The position numbers were made by a program, and so were the translations under genes. The notes under the pieces were generated by a model. It made no database searches. It was not told the DNA's origin and saw only the letters and a list, made by a program, of their open reading frames with translations. From Acanthaster planci (Eukaryota > Echinodermata > Asteroidea > Valvatida > Acanthasteridae): a stretch of DNA of 60,000 nucleotides. Shown one piece after another: positions 53,977 through 60,000 of this stretch (positions are counted from its first letter, which is position 1; every line of letters starts with the position of its first letter). The stretch is from the NCBI RefSeq assembly GCF_001949145.1, contig NW_019091420.1:627768-687767 (forward strand), written 5' to 3'.

Positions 53977-56319
53977 TTAGCTGTTCAGGCCACCTGCCGG
54001 CTGCCGCAGTTCCCTCAGCTGCTCTCGGACCAATTCCTGTTGCAAGTGCACCAGTACCATCTCGGCATTGTGACGCTCCTTCATGTGCTGCAGTCGCAGC
54101 TGGTGCTCCTTCCTGGCCAGGCGCATCTGCAGTTGCGTGTATGCCTGCGGTTGTGGGTCCGTGGGCGGCAACGTGGGTTCGGCAGGCGAATGGACTGACA
54201 CAGGCCTGTCCAGCAGGGCAGCGGCCCGATTCGGCATGCGGGCCGCGGTGACCCGTGGCGTGGTATTTCTGATTATGCCCCCTCCTTGCTGTCGCAATAA
54301 ACGGCTTCCCTGGTTGTGTGCAGACGTAGAGCGGACCGATTGCACGGCATTGTGGTTAGGTACGGTGTGTTGCGTTACCAGCACCTTGGAAATGTTGGAG
54401 TTAACTTGCAGCAAGCTAGCAGAGGACGGTGCAGTTTTTACATATGTCGCTCGGGGGTGATTTACTGTATTTTGTCCGCTGTCCTCAGTAAGAGCTTCAA
54501 AGACATTGTCAGTTGTGTGCTGGTTCAAGTCAATGTTGCTGACAGGAGTACCCACGATGCCTTGCGATGTATCTTGATTTGTGGTCAGGTTTGCCTGAAC
54601 GGACAGGGGCTGCAGCGAGTACGTGCTGTGTATCTTCAAACCCTGAGCGGTGCTGGGACCCACCTGGGACCCACCTGGAGTTACAGTGGTGGTGCCTGCT
54701 CTGCCAATGTCGCTCTGCACTGGCAAATGGCTGGAATGGGCTCTCCCACTTCTGGCAAGGGTTGAGTGTGACGCAGGTATCATTTTATTGAGGGAGCCTG
54801 TTGCTATGGTAACGGAGGTGCTCACCGGTGATGCCAAAGATGCTTCAGCTGTCATGTCTGTGCAATCAATGACTTCCAGTTCACAAACCTCAGATTCTAA
54901 AAAACAAGAGCATTAAGCAACATTGCCAACTGTTCTTTCAGAAAGTCTCTTTCGATCTCCAGAGTTTTTTAGGATGCATGTCAAAGTCACAACTGAGGTT
55001 TTATAAGCGCACAATTTTTTTTCTCATTATTTGGTTTAGCTTTATTTGACATCTCGGATTATGTGAACAAGATCAGAAGCGTAAATGTGATGGGTGGCAA
55101 ATACTGACCATTTAAAATGGCACCTGCACATTTGATCAGTTTAACTGCCAAGGCTATATCAAGCAGCAGATGAGATACATGTATTTATTTAGCATCACTA
55201 TGATGGAATGCTCAGGAAGTTGGAAAAAACGTTTGCATACATTGCTAAATCTTAAACATAGCTGTGTTTACAGGTCAGTGTGTTTGATTTATTGGTTGGT
55301 GAAATTTACCCCATGTGAGCAATACTTTGGAAAGAAATAGCTTTGGCTGTTTCAGAACCCTGTGATGTAACCCTTTATAGATTGTTTAGAACAGTAAACG
55401 GATATTTGGACCATATGCCATTTTGAAAAACAAAATGGTGCTGACAATATGTGACTGGATTGCACAAACAGTTTTTCAGTAAGATCATTTTAGTCAACAG
55501 CAGAATGAGCAAATGGAGCTCTTTGTTTCAATGTATCACTCCGTTTGGCTCCCTGTGTTTGGTGAAAATGGAAGTTATTTGGGTGAAAGTGTTAAGAGAG
55601 TTCCTATTAGCTTACATTGTTTATGAACCAAAGACCATTAACGGAAGTAGCTCTGGCCACTTGTGCAATTTATTTGGTTGGGTTGGGTCATGTTTATTTG
55701 TTTCAGAATGACGATTCTGAAGACCTTTCCACACACCAAAACAATAATTTATAAAATGACAATCTCACTTGGCTCATCTGCCTCGCTCTCAACCAGCACC
55801 TCATCCACAGCGTCAGGCCTGCTGTTGCTCTCAGCCGGTGCCCCAGCGCAGTGGTTCCTGCTGGCCTGATCCTTCGACCGCACAGAGCCAGCGCTGCCAC
55901 GGCCCTCGGCCCCGCCTGGCCTTGCCCCACTGGTGCCTTGCTCCTGACCCAACACCTTCCAGCAGCAGTCGGCGTACGGCAGCAGCTGCCGCAGGGGCCC
56001 GTGGCCCAGTGCCTCCATCTCGCTCACCGTCTCCTCGTAGAGCTGCTGGAAGGGCGTGGCCGGATTGTTGTGGACCCGCTTGCGCATGGTCATCAGCGCC
56101 TGGTCCGCGGAGGCGCCCTTGTGGTCGGGGCCATGGTTGTGGCCATTCTTCTTGACGTAGACGATGCGCCCGCCGCTCAGGTGCAGCTTGCCCTTACAGG
56201 TGCGGTCGGTGCAGCGCCAGTATTCCTTGTTGTAGACCACCATGTAGCGGGAGTAGCGATAGCCCTCGCAGATCAGGAGCCGGAACCGGTTCTGCTTGAG
56301 GAAGGAAAACCGCAGCTTG
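53977..56319 (-). CDS. FLYWCH-type zinc-finger protein, last two exons (5' end missing)
   Basis: Exon 56319-55769 (acceptor CCTTTTCCAG, donor GTGAGA) joins exon 54896-53977 (acceptor TTTTTTAG, stop TAA), giving EADEP-K-SEVCELEV across the junction. The first exon begins inside a FLYWCH finger: KLRFSFLKQNRFRLLICEGY, then YMVVYNKEYWRCTDRTCKGK, with His-x-His in KKNGHNHGP. The zinc ligands would be the two Cys and two His. FLYWCH domains bind DNA or proteins and occur in transcription regulators and transposase-related genes. A Gly/Ser/Ala-rich acidic linker follows. The last exon is Ser/Thr/Gln-rich and ends with a strongly helical, probably coiled-coil stretch (LQMRLARKEHQLRLQHMKER, then HLQQELVREQLRELRQ). 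The visible part is about 490 residues. Upstream exons are not secure, so the N-terminus and orthology are unknown. Confidence 0.8.
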
Positions 56320-56339
56320 CTGGAAAAGGGAGGAAGAAA

Positions 56340-59300
56340 AAAAAAGGACTTGCCGAGTTCAGTGCAAGTGTTTGGGTTCTTAGAATAGTTTGTTATACTA
56401 ACCTGTGCAGATGCAGCTCGAGATTTGAAGATTTTCTATTTTGAGATAATCTGGTGCAGTTGAGACTGTCACAAGACTAGAAACAAGAAGACCACTACGT
56501 GTAACTAGTCCTTTCACAAGACCAGTCACAAGTAACAGGGTGAACAGTGACAAAGGCATGCTTTCACTGCAGGTCGTTTGAACAACTTGCGCCCAAAATG
56601 CAGACCGAAGGTCGAAAGTTGGTTTAGTGGGTTCTTGCGATTGTTTTGGCCATTGGAGATAATGGACCCATTACACAGTGGCATCATGCTTTGTTTACAC
56701 TTTCCTATGGCGGTGAAGTGGGACACCATCCAGCAAAAGTTCCCATAGGAAAGCGCACATGTTTAATTTAAAAAAAAAAAAGTGACATTTTGTGGTAGGT
56801 TTCTTGCAGCAATTAAATGTACCATTAAAGAGGTCTGTGGGATGAATGGAAACAAAGCATGTGACTTGCTTTTTTCAAGCATCCAAAGGAAAGTATACAT
56901 GTAGTCAAATACATGTATGTACATGAATCAATGTTAACTTTTTGGGCCGGATTTGGTAAAAACAGGCCATTTGCCACGGAAGTTTTTATTCCTAATTTCC
57001 ACGTGACAAACTTCTCAGGGGGTTGAGAGGGGCTGACGGCAGGAAAAAGGGCCTTCTCTCTTTGATTTCTACGAAAGTTCACGAAACCCTCTGTGCCTGA
57101 TATACACTGGACAGCAAAAGAAACTTGCCACTTCTGTCAAAGGTCACACATAAAAATTCACTCCATAGAAATAAATAATTTTTGTACACAGGTATGCTGC
57201 AATACCCCTTACTAATCACATGACCAGAAGTAAGTGATTATCTTTGTAACAAAGAAGAAATTGATATGCACAGCAACTCAGGCAGGCCAACAGCAATGCT
57301 TTAACATGAATTACATTTTAGCAGGGAGCTTGTTTATTTCAACCACTTCCTGCCGGGGCAGTTATCAATGTTGATGATGCTGGGCCGGAATGTTTATCTT
57401 TTTTTTTCTGTTGTCAAATTCTGTATAAATTTTAATCTTCGTTTACTGGATACTTACAAACATGTGAAGGACTGTCTGGTGTCCACTCTAGCCTGACAGA
57501 CAAAATCTATTGACGCCTGAGTACTTCAGCCAGGCCTGCAGCCTTGTAAAAAGAGCCCAGACTGTGCGGTGTTATGTAACTGTCTTTTGTTCACGAACCT
57601 GGCTCAGTACACTGCTGACCTCTTTTCAATAGGGGCCAGATTAGCATGCAGCGGTGCTGTGAGGCTCATCACTGCGGTGGTGGAGCGCTTTTGTCCCCGG
57701 TGGTAATCCACTCACTCTCAACGCCCCAAATCTTGGTATACTGTTTCAAAAATAGGTTGTATTATCTCCACTTTTAAGAGTGACAAAATGTCGGTAGCCT
57801 GGTCTTTTGTTCCGAGTACGGTCTTTTGTTACAAGGCCCTGTTCCCTTTGTCCGAGTTCGGAGACACCGGCCACGCATATGAAGCATACGTGTTCGGATC
57901 CGGAATCCCCGGCAGGGAGTGGTTAATTAATGGCACTTTTAGCTACTCAAGCTATTTGCCCCTCGGCGGGGAGGCAAATACAACACAAGTACACTATACA
58001 CACTGTGGGCCTACCTATCTTTGCTAAGCCTCTACTGATCACAGTGTGGTAATTTCTTTTTCAATGGTTATTACCGATAAATCATTTTTCAAATCAGCGG
58101 TTATATTGTTAAATTTTAGATAAATGAACAATTTATGGTGAAGTTACTTTCGGTAACGAAGAAAAAGCAAAATATCCTATCTGCTCCTGCTTGATTTGTG
58201 CACTGAGCCGACATCGTTTCCTCATTTACATACACCCGGCAGGATTCTGCCAGATTCATTACCCGCCACCAGTCCCTACATTCAGAGGATGTCTGTAAGA
58301 CATCTGGACACTAGTAGGGGACAGGAACCAGTCCAGCAAAGCCATTGGAATACTGTCACACTGTCACCGTATTTTTACCCTGTGTATATACCAATGGAAA
58401 GATTCTTTTCTGCAGAATTAAAAAACAACCATATCTCCATTTTTGAAAATTTCCGTCATTCATTTTGTGAGGACGGGTCACATTTGTGTGGCTTTATTCC
58501 ACTTCCAGCTGCTGTTGAAGTTCAGGGTTATTTTAACCGTTAGTTCCTCAAAGCGGTTCCGTCTACTGAGAAGCACCGAGTAGTACAAGTTGGGCGCGAG
58601 AATAGATGTAACCAGCCTTGCAAGTCAATCGGGACATGGAATTACATCTATCAGCACATACCACTGCTGTGATATAACAAATGGCAATGAAATGCTTCAT
58701 TTTTACCAGAAACAAGTTTACAATAAGTAGACAGTGGAATGCCTTTAACTTTCAGTAAAAGGACACAGAAAAATTGGCAATTACTTTAAAAATGACTGTT
58801 TTTGTCTTTATTTAATGAATTTTTTACTTGAGTTGAAACATCCCATATCAGCGTGTATAACCATGGAGCTATAAAACACATGCAGGCGTCTCAATTATAA
58901 CCAAATCCAATTAAATTCATGATATTATTAAATAGGCCTAGTGATACAATTTCAGATAAAATTCTGCATGAAAATTGACTGATCGAGTGTCGGTCGGGAA
59001 TTGTTAGTTTTTGCTAGTTTGGGTTTTGGAGAAAATCATTTGAAGAATATTGTTCAAAATGCCAGCCAAAATAACTTTACATAATTCAAAAATAACAATT
59101 TCCATAGTGACTGAGTACGAGTGCACATGTACCTAGCACAGAACACGTACGGTTGATGTGCACAAAAGAAAATACGTCGTGCCCATGTATTGCACTAACA
59201 TGTACATGTAAGCACACATGTACATAGTGCAGCTGCATGTACATGTACATACATATACAATGTGTACATACTTAACAATTTCATTTGGAAGTTGTACTTT

Positions 59301-59440
59301 TACACAGTGTTAAATTTCGTGCGTATAATAGAAGGGAATTAGTCTGTCCTCAAAATTTTGGCGTGGGTAAGGCGATACAGTATTTCAGAACCCAGACTGC
59401 GCACAACAAATACACGGTATAAATATGTACAACATGCAAA
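56340..59440. other. Region between FLYWCH and INTS6, mostly without visible genes
   Basis: AT-rich DNA expected to hold the 5' exons and promoter of the minus-strand FLYWCH gene. A TGTACATG microsatellite cluster lies at about 59195-59270. No plus-strand coding exon is evident. Confidence 0.45.
57458..57492 (-). CDS. Tentative upstream exon of the FLYWCH gene
   Basis: On the minus strand GATTTTGTCTGTCAG is a fair acceptor and GTAAGT a strong donor around 35 bases that read ARVDTRQSFTCF and join in phase with KLRFSFLK of the FLYWCH exon. The phase fit and donor quality are the only support. No start codon is included. Confidence 0.2.
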
Positions 59441-59458
59441 TGATTCTATTTCTGTCAA

Positions 59459-59492
59459 CCAATCAGAGGTATCATGGCGCCCATGTCACGTG
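59459..59492. promoter_or_regulatory. CCAAT box and CACGTG E-box upstream of INTS6
   Basis: CCAAT lies at 59459-59463 (context CAACCAATCAGAGG) and the palindrome TCACGTGA is centred on CACGTG at 59487-59492, about 170-200 bases before the INTS6 start codon. The following 150 bases are CpG-richer than their surroundings. This is a typical TATA-less housekeeping promoter layout. Function is inferred. Confidence 0.45.
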
Positions 59493-59656
59493 ATCATTCT
59501 ATGTGGCGTTTCACTCGGCTAGCTGCTCGTTTAGGCAGCTCTCCGTGAGCTGTGAAATTGAGAAAAGGGAGGATAAACGTGCCTCAAATCGGGCCAAAAC
59601 GGCCGGATTACGAGCTCAAAGCACACCTATAGACGCAGTGAGAATCGTACTCCAAG

Positions 59657-59767
59657 ATGCCTCTGTTAGTTTTCCTTGTGGACACCAGTGCGTCCATGAA
59701 TCAGCGAACTCACCTGGGTACTACGTTGCTGGACATAGCGAAAGGCGCCGTGGAGATTTTCATGAAG
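59657..59767 (+). CDS. INTS6: INTS6 first coding exon (Integrator subunit 6), gene continues off the window
   Basis: Thirty-seven codons start MPLLVFLVDTSASMNQRTHL and continue to FMK before a GTAAGG donor. The sequence matches the highly conserved N-terminus of Integrator complex subunit 6, a von Willebrand factor A domain protein: DTSAS (Asp9, Ser11, Ser13) is the metal-ion-dependent adhesion-site motif, and HLGTTLLDIAKGAVE follows as in the family. INTS6 belongs to the nuclear Integrator complex, which cleaves snRNA and promoter-proximal transcripts made by RNA polymerase II and recruits PP2A. The remaining exons lie beyond 60000. The paralogue INTS6L is a vertebrate duplication, so the single invertebrate gene is expected. 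Confidence 0.93.
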
Positions 59768-60000
59768 GTAAGGCGGGCATACGCGACTTGTGCGCGAAGG
59801 GGTGGGAATTATTAACCACACGGGTGGGTGACTCTGCCTACCACAACTCCTGCATCTGCATGACTTAGCCGACTCTGTATGAAACAGAACTGGGACCGAA
59901 AAATACTGAGCACTTCTTCCACCTTTTGCTCTGTCTAAATTAGGACTTTGTTTTGTGAGACTTTTGTTGGAATGTTGTGTTTCCATCCCCCATCCAGCTT

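Noticed and set aside
55749-56243. Stand-alone 164-residue FLYWCH protein ending VESEADEPSEIVIL
   Set aside because: The last residues lie beyond a good GTGAGA donor; joining to the next exon restores a longer frame, and the domain also extends upstream of this ATG.
59503-59868. 121-codon frame overlapping the INTS6 exon
   Set aside because: Different frame from the conserved MPLLVFLVDTSAS start, and it runs through the splice donor.

Overview
This is a eukaryotic, animal-type genomic window. It has large spliced genes with GT-AG introns, AT-rich non-coding DNA full of short inverted-repeat elements, and protein sequences closest in style to invertebrate deuterostomes. Dispersed elements with TGCTTAGCA/GCTTAAGCA ends, GAGGGCGCTATTT hairpins and TGTACATG microsatellites remind me of echinoderm (perhaps sea-star) DNA. 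That placement is an inference; no marker in the window proves it.

Layout, left to right. (1) 1506-23262, plus strand: a complete 26-coding-exon gene for RPB1, the largest subunit of RNA polymerase II (POLR2A). It has a TATA-like box upstream, about 1,949 codons, the catalytic [10 protein letters not shown] motif and a long heptad-repeat C-terminal domain. The CTD exon holds an assembly gap whose length breaks the reading frame. One intron (9626-10383) uses a GC donor. (2) 23263-35992: no convincing gene; possible POLR2A 3' UTR followed by transposon relics, including a Tc1/mariner-type element with a smaller TTAA-flanked element apparently inserted in it, and a hAT-like element. (3) 35993-37990, minus strand: a protein of at least 649 residues with four C2H2 zinc fingers near its C-terminus. 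(4) 45754-49389, plus strand: a complete 4-exon FIS1 gene (149 aa, tail-anchored mitochondrial/peroxisomal fission adaptor). (5) 53977-56319, minus strand: the last two exons of a FLYWCH zinc-finger gene with a predicted C-terminal helix; its 5' end is not securely found. (6) 59657-59767, plus strand: the first coding exon of INTS6 (Integrator subunit 6, von Willebrand A domain), which runs off the right edge.

Functionally, RPB1 and INTS6 belong to the same process: Integrator acts on RNA polymerase II at the CTD. FIS1 is unrelated (organelle fission). The two zinc-finger proteins are probable DNA-binding proteins with unknown targets. The most unusual content is the set of very short TTAA-CCCTAAC-ended elements present as matched pairs at distant sites, one pair member sitting inside a Tc1-type element. 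I found no prokaryotic system, CRISPR array, virus or toxin gene.
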